Source: Cyclina sinensis
Lineage: Eukaryota; Mollusca; Bivalvia; Venerida; Veneridae
DNA: 64,000 nt
Direction of reading: 5' to 3'
NCBI GenBank assembly: GCA_012932295.1
Contig: JAAONU010000001.1
Coordinates: 37,355,449 to 37,419,448, forward strand
A program made the position numbers and the translations under genes. A model generated the notes under the pieces. It was given only the letters and a program-made list of their open reading frames with translations, was not told the origin of the DNA and searched no databases. Below, in pieces: positions 44,401 through 49,072 of the stretch (position 1 is its first letter; every line of letters starts with the position of its first letter).

Positions 44401-45683
44401 ATCACAACAGCTTTCAGTGAAAAGAAAGGTACATGCCAAACAGATAATGTTTCTGAATAATTAATAAGCATTTCTGACATTCTTGTTTTGGTGATTTGAA
44501 TACATTAAGTTTCAAAGCATGTACATTCATAAAGTCACTGTAATGAGAACCTACTGTATATTAGAACTTAACATCAAGCCATCTTACTTTTTTTAGACTG
44601 TACTGGCCAGTAATTCTAGAAGTAATATGAAACAGACTGCAAACACCTGGATCTGATATTCAGGGTAAATAGTGTTTAAAGGAGTGTGCCAATATGTAAT
44701 ATGATACTGTAACTGTCTCAACAATGTTTTACTTGTATTACTAGTTTACATCCTGCTCTTAATGTATAGAAATTTTTGGGTTAAATTTTACCTCAGGTAA
44801 AATTAAGATTTACGATCTTTTCATACCTTTCATGAGCCAACAAAAAAAAACCAACACACCTCTAACATGTAAAAATTAACTTTAACTTAAAAAATCTTAA
44901 CAGAAAATGTATTCTTATTCACTAAAGAAGTTCAACATAGTAAATATCTCATATTTATGACTGCACTAGATCAAGATTTTCTATGTTTATGTAATCATTA
45001 TTTCATACATGAATTGTGAATTGAGTCTTCTTTGAGGTCTGGTTACATGTAGTCTATGTTTAATTTTCGTGGCTTAATCTCATGCTTGCTGAAGTATATA
45101 AATTATGTCTTCAATCCTTAAAAAGAAAGATTTATATCACAGTAGATAATTGAATTGATATCTGATCTTTTTGGGTACTTGCAAAATCCCATTTATACAC
45201 CTTGTGTTGATATAAAGGTATAACATTACTAGATGAGGGAACATCCATTTTGTCAAAATGTTTTAAAGTGAATTTGTTTTCATTTTCTGACTTGCAATAA
45301 AAGGGCGTGAGATATTTCCCCCCCAATGAACATGCTGAACTATTTCTTATTAGACCTCAATACTGCTGAGACCAAATCTATATTCACAGCAGACTCAGTG
45401 GATATGACCTACAAACATCAGTGTTTTATAATTTTAAAATTGACCGTTTTGTGTCCATGGGACACGGACATGTGCTACACAATGGCTGTCAAACCTTTAG
45501 ATCTCTTGCTCTGGTCTTTAAAATCGATACAAAATCTTGACTTCCATTTTAAGCTTTTAACGATCGATTTCTCCTAGTCCTACGATTTAACCACTAAAAC
45601 AGAGAGAACATTCAAGAGAACTTACCAAAATAAACAGCTTTTCCACACCTTGAGCACGTATTTATGTTTGTTTTCTTCTCCAT
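3757..45683 (-). CDS. RASSF: LIM-RA-SARAH protein, RASSF1-6 type (whole gene, 11 coding exons)
   Basis: Scaffold expected to bind Ras-like GTPases through the RA domain and MST/Hippo kinases through the SARAH helix. Eleven exons join with matching phases to 1,632 nt (543 residues). Residues 10-62 form a CRIP-type LIM domain (C10, C13, H31, C34, C37, C40, C58, C62). Residues 70-225 are a Ser-rich linker with an [17 protein letters not shown] stretch. Residues 226-280 match the RASSF2/4 N-terminal block (TYNEYHEG, then [14 protein letters not shown]). RASINGH (364-370) opens the RA domain, continuing with TSVFTP and [10 protein letters not shown]. Residues 490-537 form the basic/acidic SARAH coil ending [15 protein letters not shown] Pro/Thr-rich insert (457-488) sits where vertebrate proteins have a short VAQYIKFE-like link. 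A LIM domain on a RASSF is known from Drosophila and absent from vertebrate RASSF2/4/6. The gene is convergent with EXOC7. Its 21-kb third intron carries most of the mobile DNA. Confidence 0.88.
3827..4760 (-). other. RASSF intron 10
   Basis: 934 bp between exons 11 and 10 with consensus ends (GTAAGT...GCAG). The overlapping short open frames at 4173-4654 on both strands have no recognisable features. I see nothing else in it. Confidence 0.6.
4761..4858 (-). CDS. RASSF: RASSF coding exon 10 (SARAH domain)
   Basis: Acceptor TTATTTATAG, donor AAA|GTAAGT, 98 nt ending in phase 2. It encodes [19 protein letters not shown] and [14 protein letters not shown], the amphipathic first part of the SARAH helix used for homo- and hetero-dimerisation. 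Confidence 0.9.
4981..5179. mobile_element. TTAA-flanked miniature element, copy 1 (piggyBac-like MITE)
   Basis: In RASSF intron 9. TTAA (4981-4984) is followed by CCCTTCACCTGCTG. The other end reads CCAGCAGGTTATGGG then TTAA (5176-5179), so the termini are inverted and flanked by TTAA target duplications. The 191-bp core has no coding capacity. Related copies occur elsewhere in the window. TTAA plus a CCC-beginning terminus fits the piggyBac superfamily; that attribution is inference. Confidence 0.6.
5851..6038 (-). CDS. RASSF: RASSF coding exon 9 (end of RA domain plus Pro/Thr-rich insert)
   Basis: Acceptor CTATTTTCAG, donor GAG|GTAAAT, 188 nt. It encodes [19 protein letters not shown] and then SVKIFIRD, the final RA strands. 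About 32 residues rich in Pro, Thr and Glu follow, in place of the short conserved link of vertebrate proteins. Confidence 0.9.
6186..6245 (-). repeat. 3' tail of a non-LTR retrotransposon-like repeat
   Basis: Read on the minus strand it gives AAATAAATTTTGTCTTGTC and further TTGTC-like steps: a poly(A)-signal-like motif followed by a short tandem microsatellite. This is the usual look of a truncated LINE 3' end. Only the tail is recognisable. Confidence 0.35.
6473..6524 (-). CDS. RASSF: RASSF coding exon 8 (RA domain, 52-nt microexon)
   Basis: Acceptor CTGTTGTAG, donor GAAG|GTAAC. It encodes [17 protein letters not shown], matching the family pattern with a hydrophobic strand ending in a GE-type turn. 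The remaining base completes Gly with the next exon. Confidence 0.88.
6683..6844. mobile_element. TTAA-flanked miniature element, copy 2 (diverged)
   Basis: In RASSF intron 7. Starts TTAACCTGCTGGC and ends AAAAAGGGT-TTAA; about 160 bp, same family as the 4,981 and 40,102 copies but more decayed. Confidence 0.45.
7446..7547 (-). CDS. RASSF: RASSF coding exon 7 (RA domain)
   Basis: Acceptor ATATTTCAG, donor AAG|GTAAGA, 102 nt. It encodes [19 protein letters not shown] and then [15 protein letters not shown], the first two strands and helix of the RA ubiquitin-like fold. Confidence 0.92.
7548..9007 (-). other. RASSF intron 6
   Basis: 1.46 kb with consensus GTAAGT and TTTCAG ends. Contains only short open frames without family features (for example 8539-8772) and no repeat I can name. 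Confidence 0.5.
9008..9202 (-). CDS. RASSF: RASSF coding exon 6 (linker and start of RA domain)
   Basis: Acceptor ATTATTTCAG, donor GAT|GTAAGT, 195 nt, phase 0/0. A Ser/Pro/Lys linker leads to [15 protein letters not shown], the signature just before the RA domain in RASSF proteins. Confidence 0.9.
9504..9662. mobile_element. Foldback hairpin element (about 159 bp)
   Basis: Nearly the whole segment is self-complementary. The left arm (ATAAATAG, AATAATAGGTAAGTGTCTTA, GAGAAAGTTTATC) pairs with the right arm ending TAACCTATTATTCTATTTAT. The centre, GGTGAGCC-AAA-GGCTCACC, is at 9574-9592. It lies in RASSF intron 5 and would form a very stable hairpin in the transcript. No coding capacity. Confidence 0.7.
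10019..10189 (-). CDS. RASSF: RASSF coding exon 5
   Basis: Acceptor AATTACAG, 171 nt, phase 0 at both ends. It encodes the conserved [14 protein letters not shown] motif (vertebrate form: xNISWGLRRPIRLQ) and then a variable linker. The best phase-compatible donor is CAT|GTCAGT, which is non-standard at +3, so the 3' boundary is less certain than the rest. Confidence 0.75.
10661..10742 (-). CDS. RASSF: RASSF coding exon 4
   Basis: Acceptor TTGTTTACAG at 10743 and up, donor GAG|GTAATA. 82 nt give (R)[17 protein letters not shown] and then [10 protein letters not shown]. The TYNxYxEG block is a hallmark of the RASSF2/4/6 N-terminal region. Its acceptor lies only about 195 bases from the end of the 11.9-kb element in intron 3. 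Confidence 0.85.
10939..12008 (+). repeat. Left terminal inverted repeat with palindromic site array
   Basis: Contains about eleven copies of an 18-20-bp palindrome of the type TTTAACAAATnnTTGTTAAA or GTTAACAATnATTTGTTAAC. They are spaced roughly 60-70 bp apart and organised in part as ~130-bp tandem units (for example starts near 11,205, 11,331, 11,464). Homology with the right arm ends at AAAAAGATATTATATAAA, where a SINE-like insert begins. Confidence 0.8.
12009..12310 (+). mobile_element. tRNA-derived SINE-like repeat (plus orientation)
   Basis: Contains a tRNA-like block at 12,100-12,175 with an A-box-like TGGCTCAGTGG and a B-box GGTTCGAATCC. Upstream is a small hairpin TTTACCCC...GGGGTAAAT, downstream an AT-rich tail ending GTGAGTCAGTCGCTTTAAA. 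A related copy lies inverted at about 17.29-17.47 kb. The block does not fold as a normal tRNA with a CCA-ready acceptor, so I call it a SINE. Confidence 0.55.
13233..13275. repeat. Perfect 19-bp-arm hairpin
   Basis: TAATACAACAAAATCAATT pairs exactly with its complement across a 5-base loop (TTAAT). AT-rich, so probably a cruciform-prone palindrome or a microhairpin relic. Function unknown. Confidence 0.75.
13514..13551 (+). repeat. (GT)19 microsatellite
   Basis: Uninterrupted GT dinucleotide run of 38 bases. Confidence 0.95.
14117..15330 (+). pseudogene. Decayed reading frame inside the TIR element
   Basis: Coding-like segments continue through several frames. A stretch without ATG (14,117-14,311) reads [20 protein letters not shown] and on to [18 protein letters not shown]. 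Next comes 14,407-14,637 ([19 protein letters not shown], then [18 protein letters not shown]). A shifted stretch reads [17 protein letters not shown], then [39 protein letters not shown] and VEHIDT. A last piece near 15,060-15,250 reads [17 protein letters not shown] and [14 protein letters not shown]. Stops, frameshifts and a 55-bp internal duplication show it is dead. From memory this resembles a multi-copy uncharacterised protein seen in marine invertebrate genomes, but I cannot name a domain or a transposase motif. It probably belonged to the element or was captured by it. Confidence 0.5.
14844..14957 (+). repeat. 55-bp tandem duplication in the pseudogene
   Basis: The block starting GCTGATGTCAGTAGAACACA occurs twice, 55 bases apart, with a single G/C difference near the end of the unit. 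It breaks the reading frame and is younger than the gene it interrupts. Confidence 0.85.
16056..16139 (+). repeat. 45-bp tandem duplication
   Basis: CATGCATTCCAAATCCCTAT and the following ACA(C/T)TTTTCAGTTT occur twice, 45 bp apart. Non-coding. Confidence 0.8.
16246..16302 (+). promoter_or_regulatory. Possible promoter-like pair: CRE then TATA box
   Basis: A perfect palindromic TGACGTCA (16246-16253) is followed 41 bases later by TATAAATA (16295-16302) and a CACGTACGTG-like palindrome. No reading frame starts downstream, so this may be a relic of the element's promoter or chance. Confidence 0.2.
17285..17470 (-). mobile_element. tRNA-derived SINE-like repeat (minus orientation)
   Basis: Reverse complement shows the same order of blocks as the 12-kb copy: CTTTTATTGATAAAAAGTTA, then GTCACGGGGTAGATA, then GTGACTCAGTGGTGTAGAA (A-box-like) and GGGTACGAATG (B-box-like). 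Diverged, but clearly the same family. Confidence 0.5.
17790..18110. repeat. Interspersed repeat with GTCCGTCTGTCC run
   Basis: Starts with GGGAAGGGAGAGCATATAGT and a TCTGTCCGTCTGTCCG run. The phrase (A/T)TGTCCRGGACATA(A/T)CTxTGAAACTACAAGA then occurs twice (about 17,864 and 18,022). This type of repeat is common in bivalve introns; the two internal copies are about 158 bp apart. Confidence 0.55.
18111..19485. other. Element interior, no gene seen
   Basis: No credible gene. A B-box-like TGCGTTCAAACCCCACTC near 18,990 may be another SINE fragment. The 100-residue open frame at 18,993-19,295 starts inside that fragment and has no family features. Confidence 0.4.
19486..19785 (-). mobile_element. 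tRNA-derived SINE (minus strand)
   Basis: Reverse complement begins GCCGGCCTGGCTAGCTCAGT, then CGGTAGAGCATCGGA (A-box, Lys-tRNA-like) and CCTGGTTTGATCCCC (B-box). A ~200-bp body follows, with the 3' end ATTAAATCCCAATAAACAAA followed by an (AAAC)n tail. The complete head-body-tail order makes this a near full-length SINE. Confidence 0.8.
19786..21630. other. Element interior, no gene seen
   Basis: Contains an (ATA)n run at about 19,886-19,904 and short open frames without features. 21,000-21,200 is slightly more CpG-rich but shows no exon that I can support. Confidence 0.4.
21631..22836 (-). repeat. Right terminal inverted repeat with palindromic site array
   Basis: Reverse complement of the left arm. 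It starts at TTTATATAATATCTTTTT, passes through AAAACCGGTAAAA and the same GTTAACAA palindromes, and ends GGAAGCTGT. It is about 140 bp longer than the left arm, close to one extra ~130-bp tandem unit, so unit number varies between the arms. Confidence 0.8.
22846..23810 (-). other. RASSF intron 3 between TIR element and minisatellite
   Basis: No gene or clear repeat seen, apart from AT-rich unique-looking sequence. Confidence 0.4.
23811..25515. repeat. 38-bp minisatellite, about 44 units
   Basis: Tandem array of a unit close to GACAATTCTTTAACTTCTGA followed by GAAGAAACAGTAAAACAA. The commonest variants are GAGTAG/GAGAAG/GACTAG, ATTC/ATAC and AAAACAA/ATACAA. A few units carry an extra ~15 bases (GTAGAAACAGTAAAACA). 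Minus-strand short open frames across it are artefacts of the repeat. Confidence 0.95.
26403..27105. repeat. 29-bp minisatellite, open in all three plus frames
   Basis: Unit close to CCTTGTATGTTTTCTTTATT followed by TCTGTTCCT, about 23 copies, with variants TATATCTG/TATGTCTG/TTTCTG and CTCC/TTCTCC. At the edges the variant block TCTTTAGGTCTGAT recurs about every 370-480 bp. Because 29 is not a multiple of 3 and the unit has no plus-strand stop, long hydrophobic Cys/Phe/Leu-rich frames appear in every plus frame. They are not genes. Confidence 0.93.
27106..28917 (-). other. RASSF intron 3, featureless stretch
   Basis: No exon or repeat I can name. Short open frames at 27,403-28,525 look non-coding. 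Confidence 0.45.
29092..29244 (+). other. 50-codon open frame inside the AGGCCT element
   Basis: ATG in a strong initiation context (ACAAAATGGCGG), also a close YY1 motif, opens [20 protein letters not shown] and ends at TAG 29,242-29,244. The segment has more CpG than its surroundings. It could be a captured first exon with its promoter, or a chance frame. No family recognised. Confidence 0.2.
29430..29480 (+). repeat. Poly(A) run, 51 bases
   Basis: Uninterrupted A run within the AGGCCT element; its length may be an assembly estimate. Confidence 0.9.
29548..31988 (-). other. RASSF intron 3, 5' part
   Basis: No gene, RNA gene or named repeat seen apart from homopolymer runs. The short open frame at 31,380-31,598 lacks coding features. 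Confidence 0.45.
31989..32509 (-). CDS. RASSF: RASSF coding exon 3 (end of LIM plus Ser-rich linker)
   Basis: Acceptor TTGTTTTCAG, then [18 protein letters not shown], the closing C-x3-C of a CRIP-type LIM followed by the usual FGP tail. The remaining ~150 residues are a disordered Ser/Asn-rich linker with several Ser-Pro sites (TSPGP, GSPSP, ASPVM) that could be phosphorylated. The donor AAG|GTAGGT leaves two bases (AG). The next exon supplies A to make Arg, which ties the LIM part to the RASSF part. Confidence 0.85.
33079..33274. mobile_element. TTAA-type miniature element, copy 3
   Basis: In RASSF intron 2. Contains ACTCTTACACTGCTGCAGG, GTGCAGACCAAGATCCATGC and GTCTGATCA, and ends AAGGG-TTAA (33,271-33,274). 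It shares the GTGCAGACC...GATC block with the 40,102 copy. The left boundary is diverged (CTAAACTC instead of TTAACCC). Confidence 0.5.
34625..35550. repeat. Dimeric interspersed repeat with GACGGACAGAC end
   Basis: Two diverged ~440-bp units in tandem. Each contains AATCATTCAACCTAAAAACC, CCTGTAACATTTCATTCAA, GCTTTAGTAGTATA, AAAATAAAAATCATT and GACAAGTTTTGTGA, then a GGACGGACAGAC run and a GGCTACTTTGTAGCA end. Typical bivalve interspersed repeat; no coding capacity. In RASSF intron 2. Confidence 0.75.
36130..36312 (-). mobile_element. tRNA-derived SINE-like repeat (minus)
   Basis: Reverse complement reads GGAAGAGCAGTGGTTGAGGG, then TTGCTGGTTCAAATC (B-box). Further in is a second TGGTTTGAACC. 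A- and B-box spacing is roughly tRNA-like. Confidence 0.4.
36945..37035 (-). repeat. tRNA-like SINE fragment (minus)
   Basis: Reverse complement has GGTCACAAGTTCAAACCCC (B-box-like) preceded by a region resembling an A-box. Short and diverged. Confidence 0.25.
37600..37757 (-). mobile_element. tRNA-derived SINE-like repeat (minus)
   Basis: Reverse complement reads GGACAGGAACAGTGATTAAG, then GTGGTAATGCTCAGGACTTG and CATTTGTTCAATCCAC (B-box-like). It resembles the 36.1-kb copy in order but not in detail. Confidence 0.4.
38346..39248 (+). repeat. ACAAGAGGGCC interspersed repeat with ~145-bp internal units
   Basis: Begins ACAAGAGGGCCATAATGGCC then TAGCTCACCTGAG. About five to six diverged tandem units follow (period about 145 bp), each with GATGACCCATATTCAAA, CTAGAAATCAT, ACCTTTCTGACAAATTTCCA, GGATATTTGGACTGAAAAT and GTTAACAAGGTTTTTCC. 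It ends GACGTCTGACGGACGACAGA and CACCATGAGCCTACGGC. Non-coding. In RASSF intron 2. Confidence 0.8.
39249..40101. repeat. Probable old interspersed repeat
   Basis: Shows phrases such as TGACCTCTGACCCAGTGGGC and GCTTGACTTTTGGCATCACT repeated in diverged form. Probably an ageing copy of another bivalve repeat; boundaries are not clear. Confidence 0.3.
40102..40309. mobile_element. TTAA-flanked miniature element, copy 4
   Basis: TTAACCCTTGACC (40,102 on) and CAGCAAGAGAAGGGTTAA (to 40,309) are the ends, flanked by TTAA. The interior has GGTGCAGACCATGATCAGA and TGTGCAGGCTGATTTTGGTC, shared with copies at 5.1 and 33.1 kb. Best preserved of the four. Confidence 0.65.
41174..41268 (-). CDS. RASSF: RASSF coding exon 2 (LIM core)
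   Basis: Acceptor GCATTTCAG, donor GAG|GTGAGA; 95 nt completing the Ala codon and giving [17 protein letters not shown], then [14 protein letters not shown]. It supplies the His and three Cys at the centre of the LIM fold. It ends in phase 0. Confidence 0.9.
41269..42841 (-). other. RASSF intron 1, exon-2 side
   Basis: No exon, RNA gene or named repeat seen. The open frames at 42,469-42,820 lie on both strands over the same bases and look spurious. Confidence 0.4.
42842..43282. mobile_element. TTAA-flanked miniature element of a second family, with tRNA-like core
   Basis: TTAA (42,842-42,845), then AGGGGCTGTGCTCCAGAT. The other end is ATCTGGAGTACAGCCTCT then TTAA (43,279-43,282): ~20-bp inverted termini with a TTAA target duplication. 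The centre has a B-box-like AGAGTTCAAATCAGG (about 43,120) after GCGATGGTGGTGACAGT, so a SINE-like tRNA part sits inside a DNA-transposon shell. Confidence 0.6.
43283..45625 (-). other. RASSF intron 1, exon-1 side
   Basis: No supported gene. The open frame at 45,326-45,577 is AT-rich and has no family features. Confidence 0.4.
45626..45683 (-). CDS. RASSF: RASSF coding exon 1 (LIM zinc finger 1, start codon)
   Basis: ATG at 45681-45683 opens [19 protein letters not shown]. The donor is TTTTG|GTAAG, leaving phase 1. The first zinc pair C-x2-C is present. The start is chosen because the CRIP-type LIM begins within a few residues of it, as in CRIP proteins, and no upstream in-frame ATG joins it. 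Confidence 0.85.
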
Positions 45684-45740
45684 TCCTACAATATTTATAA
45701 ACGCGCTCAATTTCCCGCGCTTACGTCAGATTCCAGCTTC
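45684..45740 (-). promoter_or_regulatory. Putative RASSF promoter: E2F-like and CRE-like sites
   Basis: Immediately upstream of the start codon the plus strand shows TTTCCCGCGC (45711-45720), a textbook E2F site. It is followed directly by TTACGTCA (45721-45728), close to a CRE/ATF site. The patch is locally GC/CpG-richer than its surroundings. A role in transcription is inferred from motif match and position only. Confidence 0.45.
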
Positions 45741-46282
45741 TGGAGCAGGCTCCAAAGTCAGAAAAAGTCGGAGAAAAAATATAGAATATTGACTCAAACA
45801 TTAAACTTTAAAACCAGTTTCAAACCATGCATATTGAACATAAACATTTTAACACACCCTTTACAGTAGCATTCAATTTTAACAGTTGGTTTATAAGGTA
45901 AATATTGCCAATTACAATACACACTGTGTATTCCGCTACTATGACAGATTGACAGTGTAGTGGGACATCCCGCAGCAATGGCGGACATTCCCATTAATAC
46001 AAAAAGGGGTGTGAATAGTTTCAGTTCGCTTCAGTGAAGCGCTGCTTGAGTTCGAATTAAATTGTTAATCTTATGTTTAGCAGATACAAGAAATTACAAG
46101 AATAATGGTCACAAGAATTATCATCATGACCCCGTTTAAGTATGAATTACTTTGGACCAGTTTTTTGGATTTTAAGATTTTTAAATCTGTTTTAAATTAA
46201 CAATGGGCAAAGATGGGATCTAACCAGTCATAAAAAGTATAGATCGAAACAAGAAGTTTTACCTTTTATTGAGGTTGACGGC

Positions 46283-46447
46283 GAACCAGACCATAGGTGA
46301 CAGTATCACTGAGCATAAAACCTCTAAAAACGAAAAAAAAAACCCCCAACTTTTTACTAATATTATATAAGTAAAAAGTTTAATTTTTTTTCGATTCTAG
46401 ATGTTGTACAGTATGCTCAGTGATACTGTCACCTGTGAACCAGACCA
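46283..46447. mobile_element. 143-bp MITE with 11-bp target duplication
   Basis: GAACCAGACCA occurs at 46,283-46,293 and again at 46,437-46,447. Between them is an inverted-repeat element TAGGTGACAGTATCACTGAG ... CTCAGTGATACTGTCACC. An inner pair of complementary TTTTTACT / AGTAAAAA arms flanks a short AT loop. Length and duplication size fit a Mutator-like miniature element (9-11 bp duplications); that is inference. Confidence 0.75.
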
Positions 46448-47164
46448 GTTTATAATAAACTTACCCGCAAAGCTAAACATCTTTTCCTAATGCACCTAAT
46501 TATAATTAGACCTTCAGTTGTTCAATCTTTATTTTATGCCTACCAATGAAATATAGGGAAATATCAGTGAGATAAAAGTGATAATCCACTGTTTTGAATC
46601 AGTGTAATTACCATTTTGATAATCCACTGTTTGTGCCGAAACTACTTTTCCCCACCACGTAAATACAAGAGAATCCGCTGTATTTCAGACAGTGACAGCG
46701 AGTGAAATTTATTTACCTTGTTAAATCCAGTTATAATATTGAATTCCTGAGCCTAACTAGTTGTGAACAATGATGAAATTCGCCATAAATTATTTGAAAT
46801 GTCTGATTTGTTTACATATCTCACATGGACAATATCCAATATGGCCGACTTTCAATTCAATTGATTGAATATTACTCGGTATTAATCCGCTTTTATAATT
46901 AAAGTATGTATGGCTAAAATTCAATAAATATTGATAAGCTGTGTAGAGAAAAATAAATGTTATTTGATGAAAGTGTATTCAGTTTATTTCAGCAGAAGTA
47001 AAGTTATCATATGTATTGGAGATTGTCTGCACTTTTTTGTGTGCGGAGTAACCAAAGTACGCATTAACTGATTTGGGGCTCACCATGGGGAATTTATTGA
47101 AGGCCCTGAGTAAATATGTCATAAAATACCCATTTTTGACGTGTTGGCATAAAATAAAAAGAAA

Positions 47165-47318
47165 ATTTGTTTGTTTTTTAGTGGAAGATGGGAATTTATT
47201 TCATCTCGTGAACACCATATGTTTATATTTTCACTCGTGGCTGCGCCACTCGTGAAAATATCACATACGGTGTTCACTCGATGAAATAAATTCTCATCTT
47301 CCACAAAAACAAACAAAT
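47165..47318. mobile_element. Foldback hairpin element (about 154 bp)
   Basis: ATTTGTTTGTTTTTTAGTGG and GAATTTATTTCATCTCGTGA on the left pair with their complements on the right. The centre is CGTGGCTGCGCCACTCG. Nearly every base is in the stem. The open frames on both strands here are mirror images caused by the palindrome. Confidence 0.75.
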
Positions 47319-47330
47319 ATCCTCTATATA

Positions 47331-47947
47331 TTCACTTACAGATAAAACATTTTATTCGACTTTTTGTCTCCATCCCAGTTTTCAAGTACAAACAGCTGAA
47401 CTAATGGTTGAAACTCATTCTAAGTAGACGGGAACAGTTCGTTCAAAGATGTCAGGTAAAACTGACGACCCCCGCCCCACCCCCTTGTTTGCTGCTATAT
47501 TTAAAAAATCTAGAAACCCTGGTCTGAATGTTCACTGAAGACAATTGTTGTAGCCAACTGTACCAAATTCCTTACCCACCAGTCACTAGTAGTTGCGAGT
47601 CGTCTGTTAAACTGACAGTGCTCAGCCAGTCGCTTGAAAATGAGAAGCTTGATGAATTTGGTGTTTTTCTACAGACCTACCAGTGACTCTGACAAAAATA
47701 TACATTATTCTACTGCTAACCTTTGCCTGGTTAGCACCTCATTACGACAGGGTTTATATACCAGACCAGACAAAGGTTAGCAGTAGACTAGGTAGTCAGT
47801 GCAAGTGCGAGTTTTCAGTTTTCCTGACATCTTTGAGCCGTATTCTTGTCTGGTTAGAATTTAAAACAAGTTGCAACCATTAGTTAAGCTGCTTGGATTT
47901 AAGGACGGAAACAAAAAGTTAAATAAAATACATTATCTGTAAGTGAA
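47331..47947. mobile_element. 617-bp foldback element
   Basis: Ends TTCACTTACAGATAA and its complement TTATCTGTAAGTGAA. Further matching inverted blocks run inward: CGACTTTTTGTCTCC, AACTAATGGTTG, CAAAGATGTCAGGTAAAACT and CTACTGCTAACCTTTG, each with its complement in mirror order. No clear target duplication and no coding capacity. It lies next to the 154-bp hairpin. Confidence 0.65.
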
Positions 47948-48084
47948 GCTAGACTGAACAACAGAAGGCTGTGTTGTATTTTCAATCTCATCATAGAAAT
48001 CCTCATACATATATACTGAGTAAGCTTAAGATCTGTTAACTCCATGGAAATGAGGTATACTTATGTTCTACAGAACAAGAGCGC

Positions 48085-48760
48085 CATGATGCAATATTAC
48101 ATTTTCTAACTGAAGATTTTCAAAGACCTCATATTTATACAAATAAAACCAATGGGGCAGAGGCAATTTCGAGATTGTGCAGAGATGTCATTTGAAGCGA
48201 AATACTGACGAAAATCTATTTTTAGTTCACTTTGTTCAATGGAGCGGACCCTTTATAGTAATTTTAATAGAGGTTTATGTCAGGTACCTTTCTGTGAAAT
48301 TTGGAGGAAAATCACCTTGCCGTTTAGGTGAAGATGTTGTTTAAAAAATTTTTCAGTTTTTAGCCTTTGCATGAAAGTCGACAATCTATTTTTAGCTTTG
48401 GCGGCCATTTTGTACAATGGAGCGGAACCGTTTTTGCAATTTTAATAAAATGCTATATAAGGAACATTTCTCTAAAACTTGGTGGAAAATCAACTTGCCA
48501 TTTACGAGATGTTGTTTGAATTTGTTTGTTTGTTTTTTTTTGTTTTTTTTTGTTTTTTTTTGCTTTTGTCGCCATTGTGTGCAGTGGAGCAGAACAGTTA
48601 GAGCATTTTTAGAAAAAGGCAATATCAGGAAGATTCATGTCAAATTTGATTTAAAACCGCCAAGTGGTTTTGAAATGTCATTTGAAGGCAAATGTTGACG
48701 AAAATGTATTTTTAGGACTGGTGGCTATTTTGTTCAATGAAGTGGAACCTCGAGTATTTG
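48085..48760 (+). repeat. Interspersed repeat with ~180-bp internal units
   Basis: Begins ACAAGAGCGCCATGATGC. A unit containing TGTTCAATGGAGCGGA, CATTTCTCTAAAACTTGG-like sequence and CTTGCCATTTA then recurs three to four times in diverged form (about 48,230, 48,410, 48,580, 48,730). The poly-T/G stretch 48,520-48,562 sits inside. Same general family style as the 38.3-kb repeat. Confidence 0.6.
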
Positions 48761-48804
48761 CGCAGGTGAACTAAAAATTGCATCCTGCAACAATGCAGCA
48801 TAAG

Positions 48805-49072
48805 CAGGCGCGTAGCTAGCCTATAAAGAATGTGGATTCAAAATAATCTAGCGGGGTCAGGGGGCATGCCCCCCCTGAAAATTTTGAAATAAATGGTGCA
48901 ATTTGGTGCGTTTTGGGGCCTCCGGAGAGCTTTCTTGACCAACGAAAATCCATTTATTTTAGCATAAAAATGGAGATGAATAGCTTTACTTTCGTTTATT
49001 TCAAAAAATTTTTTTTTTGTCAAAATAATGTGGATTCAGCTGCGTACTCGCGTATAGGCAGCTACGCGCCTG
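48805..49072. mobile_element. 268-bp MITE with CAGGCGCGTAGCT ends
   Basis: Left CAGGCGCGTAGCTAGCCTAT, right the complement of CAGGCGCGTAGCTGCCTATA. ATAAG flanks both sides (48,800-48,804 and 49,073-49,077), a 5-bp target duplication. TGTGGATTCA occurs just inside the left end and again, in the same orientation, near the right end. Confidence 0.75.
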
